DNA of 64,000 bases from Janthinobacterium fluminis (GCF_028595325.1 NZ_JAQQXR010000002.1:248001-312000); one strand, 5' to 3'. Shown: positions 27,608-36,897, numbered from the stretch's first letter. The notes: a model not told the origin generated them from the sequence alone. Numbers and translations: made by a program.

Positions 27608-29128
27608 ATGACGACACGCCTGGAACTGCATGACATCAGCAAACGCTATCCCGCCGTGGTGGCCAACGACGCCATTCACCTGACGGTCGAGCCGGGCCAG
27701 ATCCACGCCGTGTTGGGCGAAAACGGCGCCGGCAAATCGACGCTGATGAAGATCATTTACGGCGCCGTCAAGCCGGACGCGGGCCGCGTGCTGTGGAACG
27801 GCAAGGAAGTGCACATCGCCAACCCGGCCGTCGCGCGCGAGCTGGGTATCGCCATGGTGTTCCAGCATTTTTCGCTGTTCGACACGCTCACCGTGACGGA
27901 GAACATCGCCCTCGGCCTGCCGGCCGACACCAGGCTGGACGAGCTGGCCCGGCGCATCGAGGCGACGGCCAGCCAGTACGGCCTGGAGCTGGAGCCGCAG
28001 CGCCATGTGCACACGCTGTCCGTGGGCGAGTGCCAGCGCGTCGAAATCGTCCGCGCCCTGCTGGCCAAGCCGCAACTGCTGATCCTCGACGAGCCGACCT
28101 CGGTGCTGACGCCGGCCGCCGTCGAGAAGCTGTTCGGCACGCTGCGCCAGCTCGCCGCCGAGGGTTGCAGCATCCTCTACATCAGCCACAAGCTCGATGA
28201 AATCCGCGCGCTGTGCCACGCCTGCACGGTGGTGCGCGCCGGCAAGAACACCGGCGTCTGCGACCCGCGCGAAGAGTCGGCCGCCAGCCTGTCGCGGATG
28301 ATGATCGGTTCCGAGCCGCCGGCCATCGCGCGCGCGGCGCGCGCCCCCGGCGCGGCCATGCTGGACGTGAATCAGCTGTGCCTGCCGAAAAGCCACCCGT
28401 TCGCCACCGAGCTGCAAGACATTTGCCTGAGGGTGCGCGGCGGCGAAATCGTCGGCCTGGCCGGCGTCTCCGGCAATGGCCAGCAAGAGTTGCTGGCGGC
28501 GCTGTCGGGCGAAGACCGGCGCGCGGCCGCCGATTCGATCATGCTGTGCGGCACGCCGGCCGGGCGCCTGCCGCCGGGCCGGCGCCGCGCCCTCGGCTTC
28601 GGCTTCGTGCCGGAGGAGCGCCTCGGCCGCGGCGCCGTGCCGGAGATGTCGCTGGCCGACAATGTGATGCTGAGCCTGCAAACCAAGGCCACCATCTGGC
28701 GCGGCTTCGTGCGCGGCCGCGCCATCGTCGACATGGCGGCGGCCATCATCGCCCGCTTCGGCGTCAAGGCCGCCGGCCCGCACGCGCCGGCGCGCAGCCT
28801 GTCGGGCGGCAATCTGCAAAAATACATCGTCGGGCGCGAAGTGATGCGCAAGCCGAGCGTGCTGGTCGTCGCGCAACCGACCTGGGGCGTCGACGTCGGC
28901 GCCGCCGCGCAAATCCGCGCCGAGCTGGTGGCCCTGCGCGACGCCGGCTGCGCGCTGTTGATTATTTCCGAGGAGCTGGACGAATTGTTTGACATTGCCG
29001 ACCGCCTGCATGTGATCGCGAAGGGGCGGCTGTCGCCGTCGATAGACACGGCCGACGCCAGCGTCGCGCTGATCGGCCAGTGGATGAGCGGGCTGTGGTC
29101 GCCGGCGGCGGGGGGCGCGCATGTTTAA
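27608..29128 (+). CDS. nucleoside/purine-type ABC transporter, ATP-binding protein (two ABC domains)
   Basis: A 506-residue protein with two ABC modules, as in sugar- and nucleoside-importing systems. The first module (residues 5-235) has Walker A GENGAGKSTLMK, signature LSVGECQRVEIVRALL and Walker B LLILDEPTSVL. The second (residues 260-500) has a degenerate Walker A region (GVSGNGQQELLAAL), the signature LSGGNLQKYIVGREV and VVAQPTWGVDVGA where the catalytic acid is replaced. Such asymmetry is normal for the family. It overlaps the first permease gene by eight bases. Confidence 0.87.
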   Translation: MTTRLELHDISKRYPAVVANDAIHLTVEPGQIHAVLGENGAGKSTLMKIIYGAVKPDAGRVLWNGKEVHIANPAVARELGIAMVFQHFSLFDTLTVTENIALGLPADTRLDELARRIEATASQYGLELEPQRHVHTLSVGECQRVEIVRALLAKPQLLILDEPTSVLTPAAVEKLFGTLRQLAAEGCSILYISHKLDEIRALCHACTVVRAGKNTGVCDPREESAASLSRMMIGSEPPAIARAARAPGAAMLDVNQLCLPKSHPFATELQDICLRVRGGEIVGLAGVSGNGQQELLAALSGEDRRAAADSIMLCGTPAGRLPPGRRRALGFGFVPEERLGRGAVPEMSLADNVMLSLQTKATIWRGFVRGRAIVDMAAAIIARFGVKAAGPHAPARSLSGGNLQKYIVGREVMRKPSVLVVAQPTWGVDVGAAAQIRAELVALRDAGCALLIISEELDELFDIADRLHVIAKGRLSPSIDTADASVALIGQWMSGLWSPAAGGAHV

Positions 29129-30188
29129 GCTGGAAGCGCGGGCCACGCCGTCGGCCGCGATGTCGTGGTGCTCGCCGCTGCTGGCCTTGTTGTTGACGGT
29201 GCTGTGCGGCGCCTTGCTGTTCCTCGCCCTGGGCAAGGATCCGCTGGCCGGCCTGGCCGTGTTCTTCTGGGAGCCGATGAAGGACTTGCACGGCCTGTCC
29301 GAGCTGGGCGTGAAAGTGGCGCCGCTGCTGTTGATCGCCGTCGGCCTGGCCGTCTGCTACCGCGCCAACGTCTACAACATCGGCGCCGAGGGCCAGTTCG
29401 TCGTCGGCGCCGTCAGCGGCGGCGCGGCGGCCCTGTATTGCGACGCCGTCGGCGCCGGCGGCGGCGCCGCCATCGCGCTGGCGCTGCTGGCCGGCATGGC
29501 CGGCGGCATGGCCTGGGCCGGCGTCACGGCCTACTTGCGCGACCGCTTCAACGCCAACGAAATCCTGGTGTCGCTGATGCTCGTCTACATCGCCCAACTG
29601 CTGCTGAGCTACCTCGTGTACGGCGTGCTGAAAGACCCCGAGGGCTTCAACTTCCCGCAGTCGAAGCTGCTGTCGGACGCGCTGCTGCTGCCGAACGTGA
29701 TTCCCGGCACCCGCCTGCACCTGGGCATCGTGCTGGCGCTGCTGGCCGCCGTCGGCGGCTGGCTGTTCCTGTCGAAAAGCGTCGCCGGCTTCCGCCTGCG
29801 CGTCGGCGGCATGGCGCCGGCCGCCGCCCGCTACGCCGGATTCTCGGCGCGCAAATCGCTGTGGACCTCGATGCTGCTGTGCGGCGCGCTGGCCGGCCTG
29901 GCCGGCAGTTGCGAAGTGCTGGGGCCGCTGGGGCAGTTGACGCCGTCGGTGTCGCCCGGCTACGGCTTCGCCGCCATCATCGTCGCCTACGTCGGCCGCC
30001 TGCACCCGCTCGGCGTGGTCTTCTCCAGCTTCATCATGGCCATGTTCTACATCGGCGGCGAACTGGCGCAGTCGCGCCTGGGCCTGCCGAGCGCCATCAC
30101 CGGCGTCTTCCAGGGCGTGCTGCTGTTCGCGCTGCTGGCCTGCGACGTGCTGATCCACTACAAACTACGTTTCAGCGGGAGCAAATAA
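29121..30188 (+). CDS. nucleoside-type ABC transporter permease (subunit 1)
   Basis: A 355-residue inner-membrane permease of the BPD_transp_2 class with about ten hydrophobic segments. Family marks are YRANVYNIGAEGQFVVGAV near residue 83 and the later SPGYGFAAIIVAYVGRLHPLG. It pairs with the next gene to form the channel of the importer. The start lies inside the ATPase gene, and the last base of its stop codon is the first base of the next start, so all are co-translated. Confidence 0.87.
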   Translation: MFKLEARATPSAAMSWCSPLLALLLTVLCGALLFLALGKDPLAGLAVFFWEPMKDLHGLSELGVKVAPLLLIAVGLAVCYRANVYNIGAEGQFVVGAVSGGAAALYCDAVGAGGGAAIALALLAGMAGGMAWAGVTAYLRDRFNANEILVSLMLVYIAQLLLSYLVYGVLKDPEGFNFPQSKLLSDALLLPNVIPGTRLHLGIVLALLAAVGGWLFLSKSVAGFRLRVGGMAPAAARYAGFSARKSLWTSMLLCGALAGLAGSCEVLGPLGQLTPSVSPGYGFAAIIVAYVGRLHPLGVVFSSFIMAMFYIGGELAQSRLGLPSAITGVFQGVLLFALLACDVLIHYKLRFSGSK

Positions 30189-31105
30189 TGGACACGATCG
30201 CCCTGCTGGTGGCCGCCAGCATCAACGCCGGCACCCCCCTGATGCTGGCCGCCCTCGGCCTGCTCATCAATGAAAAATCCGGCGTCGTCAACCTCGGCGC
30301 CGAGGGCATGATGCTGGTCGGCGCCGTCGTCGGCTTCGCCGTCGCCATCCACAGCGGCAACGCCGCGCTGGGCTTCGCCGCCGGCGCCGCCGCCAGCGTC
30401 GTGCTGGCCGCCTTCTTCGCCTGGATGACGGTGTGGCTGGGCACCAACCAATACGCCACCGGCCTGGCGCTGGCCCTGTTCGGCGCCGGCGCCTCGACCT
30501 ACATCGGCATCAATTACGTCGGCAACAGCCTGAAAAACGGCAAATTCGGCGTGCCCTTCCTGGAAGACATCCCCTTCCTCGGGCCGGCCCTGTTCACCCA
30601 GCACCCGATGGTCTACCTGGCGCTGCTGCTGTGCGCCGGCACCGCCTGCTTCCTGTACCGCAGCCGCGCCGGCCTGGTGCTGCGCGCCGTCGGCGAATCG
30701 CCGGCCTCGGCCCACGCGCTCGGCTACAAGGTGCGCCGCATCCGCCTCGGCGCCATCCTGTTCGGCGGCGCCTGCTGCGGCCTGGCCGGCGCCTTCATGT
30801 CGCTGGTCTACACTCCGCTGTGGGTGGAAAACATGGTGGCCGGGCGCGGCTGGATCGCGCTGGCGCTGACCACCTTCGCCACTTGGCGGCCGGCGCGCGT
30901 GGCCGGCGGCGCCTACCTGTTCGGCGGCATCACCATCCTGACCTACACGGTGCAGGGGCAGGGCGTGGCGGTGGCCTCGCAATTGCTGGCGATGCTGCCC
31001 TATCTGGCCACCATCGTCGTGCTGGTGCTGATATCGAGCAACGCCAATTACATCAAGCTGAACATGCCGGCGTCGCTGGGGAAAAATTTCCATCCGGGCC
31101 AGTAA
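30188..31105 (+). CDS. nucleoside-type ABC transporter permease (subunit 2)
   Basis: A 305-residue permease of the same class as the preceding one. It shows the signature LINEKSGVVNLGAEGMMLVGA near residue 22 and about eight membrane segments. In BMP-type nucleoside systems two unlike permeases make the pore, which matches this arrangement. It starts at the ATG at 30188 directly at the end of the previous gene. The binding-protein gene follows after 87 bases. Confidence 0.87.
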   Translation: MDTIALLVAASINAGTPLMLAALGLLINEKSGVVNLGAEGMMLVGAVVGFAVAIHSGNAALGFAAGAAASVVLAAFFAWMTVWLGTNQYATGLALALFGAGASTYIGINYVGNSLKNGKFGVPFLEDIPFLGPALFTQHPMVYLALLLCAGTACFLYRSRAGLVLRAVGESPASAHALGYKVRRIRLGAILFGGACCGLAGAFMSLVYTPLWVENMVAGRGWIALALTTFATWRPARVAGGAYLFGGITILTYTVQGQGVAVASQLLAMLPYLATIVVLVLISSNANYIKLNMPASLGKNFHPGQ

Positions 31106-31192
31106 AGCGGCCGGGGCAATGCAGTGGCAGCGCCGTTTTCTCCCCCGCGGCGAGGCTGGAATTATGTGGCGGGAGTCAACACGAGGAAAATC

Positions 31193-32278
31193 ATGTCCAA
31201 AAAAATCTTGCGCGCCGCGCTCAGCACGGCCATCCTGCTGCCCGCCGCGGCCCTGTGCGCGGCGGCGCCCGCCGCCGCGCCGCTGAACGTCGGCTTCGTC
31301 TACATCAGCCCGATCGGCGACGCCGGCTGGACCATGCAGCATGACCTCGCGCGCAAGGAAATGGAAAAGGCGCTGGGCGCGAAGATCAGCACCAAGTTCG
31401 TCGAAAACGTGCCCGAGGGCGCCGATTCCGAGCGCGTCATCCGCGACCTGGCGCAGCAGGGCAGCAAGCTGGTCATCACCACCTCGTTCGGCTATATGAA
31501 CCCGACCTTGAAAGTGGCCAAGCAATTCCCTGACGTCAAATTCATCCATTTGACCGGCTACAAGACGGCGGCCAACGTCGCCAACACCAACGCCCGTTTC
31601 TACGAGGGCCGCTACCTCGCCGGCGTGCTGGCCGGGAAAATGAGCAAGACCCACACGGCCGGCTACGTGGCCGCCTTCCCCATCCCGGAAGTGTTGCAGG
31701 GCGTGAACGCATTCGCGCGCGGCATGCGCAGCGTCGACCCGAAAGCGGAAGTGAAGGTGATCTGGGTCAATAGTTGGTTTGATCCGGGCAAGGAGCGCGA
31801 CGCCGCCATTACACTGCTGGGGCAAGGGGCCGACGTCGTCACCCACCACACGGATTCGACGGCCGTCGTGCAGGCGGCCGAGGAAAAGGGCAAATACGCG
31901 ATCGCCTACCATTCGGACATGAAAAAATACGCGCCGAAGGCGCAACTTGGTGCCGTAACGCATCATTGGGGTGCATACTATACGCAGGCGGCGCAGGCCG
32001 TCATCGCCGGCACCTGGAAGCCGGGCAGCGTCTGGGGCGGCATCAAGGACGGCATGGTCAAGCTGGAAGGCATCAACGGGGCCGTGCCGGCCGAGGTCAG
32101 GAAATTCCTCGCGGCGCGGGAAAAAGAGCTCGTCAGCGGCGCGCTGACGCCGTTCGCCGGGCCGCTGAAAGACAATGAAGGCAAGGTCCGCCTCGACAAG
32201 GGCACGCTCGGCGACGAGGCCCTGAACAAGATGGATTACTTCGTCGAAGGCGTGGTGGGCAAGGTGGGCAACAAATAA
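31193..32278 (+). CDS. BMP family (basic membrane protein) substrate-binding protein
   Basis: A 361-residue periplasmic binding protein of the BMP/PnrA class, whose known members bind purine nucleosides. The signal peptide ends near ALCAAAP; the mature part starts LNVGFVYISPIGDAGWTMQHDLA and includes FENVPEGADSERVIRDLAQQG-like and TDSTAVVQAAEEKG segments. I start at the ATG at 31193 because GAGGAAA lies just upstream; the earlier ATG at 31124 would hide the signal. It completes the four-gene importer opposite the Tsx-like channel. Confidence 0.87.
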   Translation: MSKKILRAALSTAILLPAAALCAAAPAAAPLNVGFVYISPIGDAGWTMQHDLARKEMEKALGAKISTKFVENVPEGADSERVIRDLAQQGSKLVITTSFGYMNPTLKVAKQFPDVKFIHLTGYKTAANVANTNARFYEGRYLAGVLAGKMSKTHTAGYVAAFPIPEVLQGVNAFARGMRSVDPKAEVKVIWVNSWFDPGKERDAAITLLGQGADVVTHHTDSTAVVQAAEEKGKYAIAYHSDMKKYAPKAQLGAVTHHWGAYYTQAAQAVIAGTWKPGSVWGGIKDGMVKLEGINGAVPAEVRKFLAAREKELVSGALTPFAGPLKDNEGKVRLDKGTLGDEALNKMDYFVEGVVGKVGNK

Positions 32279-32396
32279 GGCTGCGGGGGCCGCCCGGTCC
32301 CCGCCGCCGCTGGCAGACTGCATCGATCGATGGTCCGGATCGCCAATCGGACCAAGCCGGACCGGCGCCGGTCCGGCACGGGAGGAGAATAATTTC

Positions 32397-33236
32397 ATGG
32401 ACAGACTGGAAATATTCAAAAGCATCGCGACGCGGGCCGGCAAAGGCGAACTGACCTTCCCGGCCAACGTCAACGCCACGCTGAAGCTGCAAGAGGCGCT
32501 CGACGACCCCGACTGCCACATCGACGCGGCCGCCAAAATGGTGACGGCCGAGCCGGTGCTGTCGGCGCGCACCGTGGCCATCGCCAACTCGGCCGCCTAC
32601 AACCGCAGCGGCGACGAAATCACCAGCGTGCGGGTGGCCGTCAACCGGCTCGGCTTCCGCACCCTGAAAGCGATGGTCGCCGCCGTCATCGTGCGCCAGC
32701 TGGGCAGCGGCATCAGCGACCCGGTCCTGCGCGCCAAGGCGGCGCGGCTGTGGGAGCACACGGCCCACGTGGCCGCGCTGGCCCAGGTGCTGGCCAAGAA
32801 AGTGAGCCGCATCGACGCCGAGACGGCGATGTTCGCCGCCATCGTCCATGAAGTGGGCGGCTTCTACCTGCTGTCGCAGGCCGAGAGCTACCCCGGCCTG
32901 CTCGACGACAACACCGAAGACTGGATCGAATACGGCGAAAAACTGATAGGCCGCGGCGTGCTGCGCCAGCTCGGCGTGCCGGACCAGGTGCTGCAGGCCG
33001 TCGAAGGCATGTGGCACGGCGGCAACACGACGCCGCCGCGCACCCTGGGCGACACCCTGCTGCTGGCCAACGACCTGGCGCCCGTCATCTCGCCGCTGCA
33101 CCCGCCGGAAAGCGCCAACGCCCGCCAGGTGGCGGCGATGATCGACTTCGCGGTCGGCAGCGGCGGCACGCTGCACAGCGTGCTCGACGAATCGGCCGAA
33201 GAAATCGAATCGCTGGCCGGCGCGCTGCTGGTATAG
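32397..33236 (+). CDS. HDOD domain protein
   Basis: A 279-residue protein made mostly of an HDOD domain (residues 20-215), a degenerate HD phosphohydrolase fold that lacks the metal-binding HD pair. Recognisable parts are LTFPANVNATLKLQEALDDP, VLSARTVAIANSAAYNR and FAAIVHEVGGFYLLSQ. HDOD proteins act as binding modules in signalling, often with cyclic di-GMP networks. No partner domain is fused here. It is transcribed alone and followed by two palindromic repeats. Confidence 0.82.
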   Translation: MDRLEIFKSIATRAGKGELTFPANVNATLKLQEALDDPDCHIDAAAKMVTAEPVLSARTVAIANSAAYNRSGDEITSVRVAVNRLGFRTLKAMVAAVIVRQLGSGISDPVLRAKAARLWEHTAHVAALAQVLAKKVSRIDAETAMFAAIVHEVGGFYLLSQAESYPGLLDDNTEDWIEYGEKLIGRGVLRQLGVPDQVLQAVEGMWHGGNTTPPRTLGDTLLLANDLAPVISPLHPPESANARQVAAMIDFAVGSGGTLHSVLDESAEEIESLAGALLV

Positions 33237-33249
33237 CGCCGCGCCAGCC

Positions 33250-33303
33250 GGGGACAGACCACGATTTTCGGGAAATATTTCCCGAAAATCGTGGTCTGTC
33301 CCC
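33250..33303. repeat. palindromic repeat (copy 2), REP/MITE-like
   Basis: A perfect inverted repeat with 27-bp arms, with the same GGGGACAGACCACGATTTTC arm as the copy at 21844. It is followed by TTTTTTACTTAC, so it could also act as a terminator for the HDOD gene. Confidence 0.85.
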
Positions 33304-33327
33304 TTTTTTACTTACGTCGCGTCAGAT

Positions 33328-33383
33328 GGGGACAGACCACGATTTTGGGGGAAATATTTCCCCGAAAATTGTGGTCTGTCCCC
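33328..33383. repeat. palindromic repeat (copy 3), REP/MITE-like
   Basis: An inverted repeat with 28-bp arms and a few base changes from copy 2 (TTTTGGGGG in one arm). It is again followed by TTTTTTACTTAC, so copies 2 and 3 and their tails form a direct tandem of about 80 bases. Confidence 0.85.
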
Positions 33384-33431
33384 TTTTTTACTTACAATGC
33401 CGATCCCATCGTATTTTTACCATAGGATCCC

Positions 33432-35060
33432 ATGTACAAGGTGTTTTCCTCGTTTACCGCGAGCGTTCTGGCCACAAGCCTGGCGCTGGCGTTCCCCGCC
33501 CACGCCGCCAATGCCGCCGCGCCCATCGTGCAGGAGGCGCCGCTGCGCGCCCATTTGGCGCTGCTGGCCAGCGACGCGCTGGAAGGCCGCGGCACCGGCC
33601 AGCGCGGCGGCGACCTGACCGTCGCCTATCTGGAAAGCCAGGCCATCGTCGCCGGCCTGCAGCCGGTGCGCGGCGGCAGCTACCGCCAGTCCGTCAAGAT
33701 CGCCGGCGTCAAGGTCTTGCCGGCGGAAAGCAGCATCCACTTGCAAGCCGGCGGCAAGACGCTGCCGATGAGCTACGGCCAGGACTGGGTCTGGATGGCC
33801 GGCGACGCCAAGCCGTCGCGCACCCTGGACGCCGAGCTATTGTTCGTCGGCTACGGCATCAGCGCGCCGGAAGAGGGCTGGGACGATTTCAAGGATGTCG
33901 ATTGCGCGGGCAAGGTGCTGGTGATGATGGTCAACGATCCGGCGCCGACGGCGGCCGAACCGCACCGTTTCGGCGGCAAGGCGCTGACCTATTACGGCCG
34001 CTGGACCTATAAGTTCGAGGAGGCGAAGCGACGCGGCGCGGCCGGCGTGCTGTTGATTCACACTAACGCGTCGGCCTCGTATGGCTGGAATGTGGTGCAA
34101 AGCAGCTGGGGCACGAGCGAGCGCTTCCAGCTGGCCGAGGGGCGCATCGGCACCGGCATGCAGGGCTGGATCACGGACGCCGCCGCGCGCGCGCTGGCCG
34201 GCGCCGGCGGCCAGGATCTGGACGCCTTGCGCGCGGCGGCCGAGCGCAAGGATTTCCGCCCCGTCGCGCTGAACGCCAAGGTCGCCGGCGAGATGAAGTC
34301 GGCGGTGCGCGCGGTCGAGCAGTTCAACGTCGCCGGCCTGATCCCCGGCACCGATCCGAAGCTCAAGGACGAGGTGGTGATTTACAGCGCCCACTGGGAC
34401 CACCTGGGCGTGCAGGCGGGCAGCGGCGACACCATCTTCAACGGCGCCGTCGACAACGCCTCCGGCTCCGCGGCGTTGCTGGCGATGGCCAGGGAAGCGG
34501 CCTTGAAGCCGGCGAAACGCAGCCAGATGTTCCTGTGGGTGGCGGCCGAGGAGCAGGGCCTGCTGGGCAGCGCCGCCTACGCCAGCAGCCCGTTGTGGCC
34601 GCTGGACAAGACGGCCGCGAATTTGAACCTGGACAGCCTGAATTTCGTCGGCGCCACGCGCGATATCGGCGTCGACGGCAGCGAGCGCAGCGAACTGGGG
34701 CAACTGGCGCGGCAGGTGGCCCGGCGCATGGGCATGCGGATCGCCAAGTCCGAACCCGACCTGGCCGGCGGCTACTTCCGCAGCGACCATTTCAGCTTCG
34801 CCAAGGCGGGCGTGCCGGCGTTCTCGATCGAGGCCGGGCGCGACTACCTGAAGAACCCGCAGGCGTCGCAAGCCAAGGCGGCCGCGTATGAGGCGCGTTA
34901 CCACCAGGCCGGCGACGAGTACGACCCGAGCTGGGATCTGTCCGGCATGACCCAGCAGGCGCAATTCACGCTGAACCTGGGGCAGGCCGTGGCGAACGGC
35001 GTGAAGATGCCGCAGTGGAAGGCCGGCGACGCCTTCGGCAAGGTGCGCGGCGCGAAGTAA
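33432..35060 (+). CDS. M28 family metallopeptidase with inserted PA domain, exported
   Basis: A 542-residue secreted aminopeptidase-like protein. The signal peptide (to about AHAAN) is followed by the lead LRAHLALLASDALEGRGTG. A protease-associated (PA) domain lies near residues 140-210 (VGYGISAPEEGWDDFKDVDCAGKVLVM). The M28 zinc ligands are all seen: SAHWDHLG (His), GAVDNASG (Asp), VAAEEQGLLGS (Glu pair), NLDSLNF (Asp) and FRSDHFSF (His). It probably trims amino acids from peptides in the periplasm or outside. It has its own promoter region and a good terminator after it. Confidence 0.87.
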   Translation: MYKVFSSFTASVLATSLALAFPAHAANAAAPIVQEAPLRAHLALLASDALEGRGTGQRGGDLTVAYLESQAIVAGLQPVRGGSYRQSVKIAGVKVLPAESSIHLQAGGKTLPMSYGQDWVWMAGDAKPSRTLDAELLFVGYGISAPEEGWDDFKDVDCAGKVLVMMVNDPAPTAAEPHRFGGKALTYYGRWTYKFEEAKRRGAAGVLLIHTNASASYGWNVVQSSWGTSERFQLAEGRIGTGMQGWITDAAARALAGAGGQDLDALRAAAERKDFRPVALNAKVAGEMKSAVRAVEQFNVAGLIPGTDPKLKDEVVIYSAHWDHLGVQAGSGDTIFNGAVDNASGSAALLAMAREAALKPAKRSQMFLWVAAEEQGLLGSAAYASSPLWPLDKTAANLNLDSLNFVGATRDIGVDGSERSELGQLARQVARRMGMRIAKSEPDLAGGYFRSDHFSFAKAGVPAFSIEAGRDYLKNPQASQAKAAAYEARYHQAGDEYDPSWDLSGMTQQAQFTLNLGQAVANGVKMPQWKAGDAFGKVRGAK

Positions 35061-35072
35061 GCGGCGGCGCCG

Positions 35073-35112
35073 CGGCGGCGCGCAGTCCCCGGATTGGCGC
35101 CGCCGTTTTTTT
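35073..35112 (+). terminator. rho-independent terminator
   Basis: CGGCGGCGC (35073-35081) pairs with GCGCCGCCG (35097-35105), followed by seven T's. It ends the M28 peptidase transcript in front of the converging 35114-35779 gene. Confidence 0.85.
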
Positions 35113-35113
35113 A

Positions 35114-35779
35114 CTAGCGCTTCGGCGCGAGCGTGATGGTGGTGCCGCTCAGGTCTATGCCTTTGATGGCGATGCTGCCGAAGCTGGGCCCGTCCGCGCC
35201 GCGCACGCGGATGTTCTGGAAGCTGATTTCGCCGATGGAGCTGGGCAGCCGCAGGGTCAGCGAGCCGTCCTTGCCGACGCTCGCCGCCGCCTGCGCCGGG
35301 TCGTAGACGACGTCCTTCATGCTGACGTCCGCTTCGAGAAAACCCAGCATCGGGTGGAGCAGCTTGGCGACATCGCCCCTCACTTCCAGGCCGCGCCTGC
35401 GGTCCTGTCCGCTCACCTGCAACAGCAATTGTTCATGCAAGCCCTGCGCCGCGATGCCGCGCAATTGCTCCTCGTCGAGCGGGCGCATGCAGGCGCTGGC
35501 GGCGCCGGCCGGCAGCGCTTCGACGGCGCGGCTTTCCAGCGGCGCCAGCATGGCGGTGACGATGGCCGCCGCCATGCGCGCGCTGCGTTGCCTGCGCAGC
35601 GCTTCCCGCACGTGCCGGTGCGTGACGAGGTTCCATTCCGCCAGGATGTCGCCGAGACGCTGGCCGGTGCCGCGCTGGCGTTCGATCGCGCTGGCCAGTT
35701 GCTCTTCCGAGATCAGCTTTTTCTTGACGAGCAGTTGGCCGATCTGCGATCTGCTGTGGTGGTGTGTCAGCCAGCCCAT
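35114..35779 (-). CDS. MshEN/type II-secretion-E N-terminal-like protein with FilA-like tail
   Basis: A 221-residue protein without a signal peptide. Residues 10-65 follow the MshEN/GSPII_E N-terminal pattern (IGQLLVKKKLISEEQLASAIERQRGTGQ, then LGDILAEWNLVTHRHVREAL), a module that in type IV pilus and secretion ATPases binds cyclic di-GMP. There is no ATPase domain behind it. The C-terminal part ends GSIAIKGIDLSGTTITLAPKR, which recalls the closing strands of the FilA-like exported proteins encoded 6-9 kb downstream. It lies at the end of the minus-strand run that holds the C39 and barrel genes, so a regulatory role for that locus is possible. Confidence 0.6.
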   Translation of the reverse strand: MGWLTHHHSRSQIGQLLVKKKLISEEQLASAIERQRGTGQRLGDILAEWNLVTHRHVREALRRQRSARMAAAIVTAMLAPLESRAVEALPAGAASACMRPLDEEQLRGIAAQGLHEQLLLQVSGQDRRRGLEVRGDVAKLLHPMLGFLEADVSMKDVVYDPAQAAASVGKDGSLTLRLPSSIGEISFQNIRVRGADGPSFGSIAIKGIDLSGTTITLAPKR

Positions 35780-35818
35780 TTTCCTCTCCCCCTTTGATGT
35801 CGGCGCGCCGCGCCGTCT

Positions 35819-36793
35819 TCAGGCCGACAGCTTGTGCGGGTGCCGCGTCAGCAGCGGCGTGGCGTCGCCGACGATGTCGGACGGGGCGCGGCCGAACCAG
35901 CGCTTGCAGGCGCGGTAGAAGGCGCTGGGCTCGGAAAAGCCGAGCTGGAAACTGAGCATTTTCAGCGACAGCTCGCCGCTGTTGAGCGACTGCCGCGCCA
36001 GTTCGCGGCGCGTGTCGTCGACCAGCGCCGTGAAGCTGGTGCCTTCCTCGGCCAGGCGGCGCTGCAGCGTGCGTTCGCTCATCATCATGCGCGCGGCGAC
36101 GTCGTCGCGCATGGGCGGCCCCTTCGGCAGCATGCAGGCCAGCAGCGCCTGGACCTTGGCGCTGAAGGTGGGCGGCTCGGCCCGCGCCAGGCTGGCCAGC
36201 ACGGCGCCGCCGCTCAGCGGCGCCGCCTGCGGCAGCGCCATCACCATGTCGGTGTCGGCGAATTCCATGACGTTGTGCGGCATGTCGAAGCGCACCGGGC
36301 AGCCGAAGGTTTCCGCGTAGACGTGGGCATTGGCGGGCTGGGGAAACGCATATTCGACCACCACCGGGGTGGCGTCGTCGCGCCCGGAGGCGCAGCGCAG
36401 CGTGCGCAGCAGCACGCACCAGACGAAGTCGTAGCGCTGCTGCGGCACGGGGCGCTGGGCGCCCGGCAGCACCATGCCGACGCGGGTGTGGCCGTGGCAG
36501 CGTTCGATGGTGCTTTGCACGGTCGGCGAGACGAGCATGATGTGGCCCATGACGCCGAGCCAGCCGAGCCGGTGCGGCGTGGATATCTTCAGCCCCAGCA
36601 GCGGGTCGCCGGAGCTGTCGACCAGCAGTTCCCACAGGTGGCTCAGTTTGTCCGACAGCGTCAGCGCGTCGCAGGCCAGGCCGTCGCCCTCGTCCAGGCC
36701 GGCCTGCTTGAACAGGGCCTCGGCCTCGAAGCCGGAATTGGCCAGGCGCGACTTGACGCCGCGCACCAGGTGCAGTGCGGAAGAGTAGCTCAT
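35819..36793 (-). CDS. AraC family transcriptional regulator (OruR/arabinose-binding-like N-terminus)
   Basis: A 324-residue regulator. The N-terminal domain of about 190 residues has the SPTVQSTIERCHGHTRVG type segment of the AraC_binding-like group (as in OruR). The C-terminal DNA-binding domain (residues 225-315) includes RDDVAARMMMSERTLQRRLAEEG and LSLKMLSFQLGFSEPSAFYRACKRWFG. The ligand and targets are unknown. It follows the DUF2059 gene on the same strand after 104 bases, so it may belong to the C39/barrel transcription unit or be transcribed separately. Confidence 0.82.
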   Translation of the reverse strand: MSYSSALHLVRGVKSRLANSGFEAEALFKQAGLDEGDGLACDALTLSDKLSHLWELLVDSSGDPLLGLKISTPHRLGWLGVMGHIMLVSPTVQSTIERCHGHTRVGMVLPGAQRPVPQQRYDFVWCVLLRTLRCASGRDDATPVVVEYAFPQPANAHVYAETFGCPVRFDMPHNVMEFADTDMVMALPQAAPLSGGAVLASLARAEPPTFSAKVQALLACMLPKGPPMRDDVAARMMMSERTLQRRLAEEGTSFTALVDDTRRELARQSLNSGELSLKMLSFQLGFSEPSAFYRACKRWFGRAPSDIVGDATPLLTRHPHKLSA

Positions 36794-36897
36794 CGGGCCA
36801 CCCGCGCCGCCAATGTACTGCGATCAATAAAGTGCATGAACAAGATCAATCTCCCTATGGTCGTCACGGCAATCGGCGCGGCTGCGGCGGCGCCGCC

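Noticed and set aside
21844-33383. CRISPR array from the repeated palindromes
   Set aside because: Only three copies, two far apart, with no regular spacers and no cas genes.
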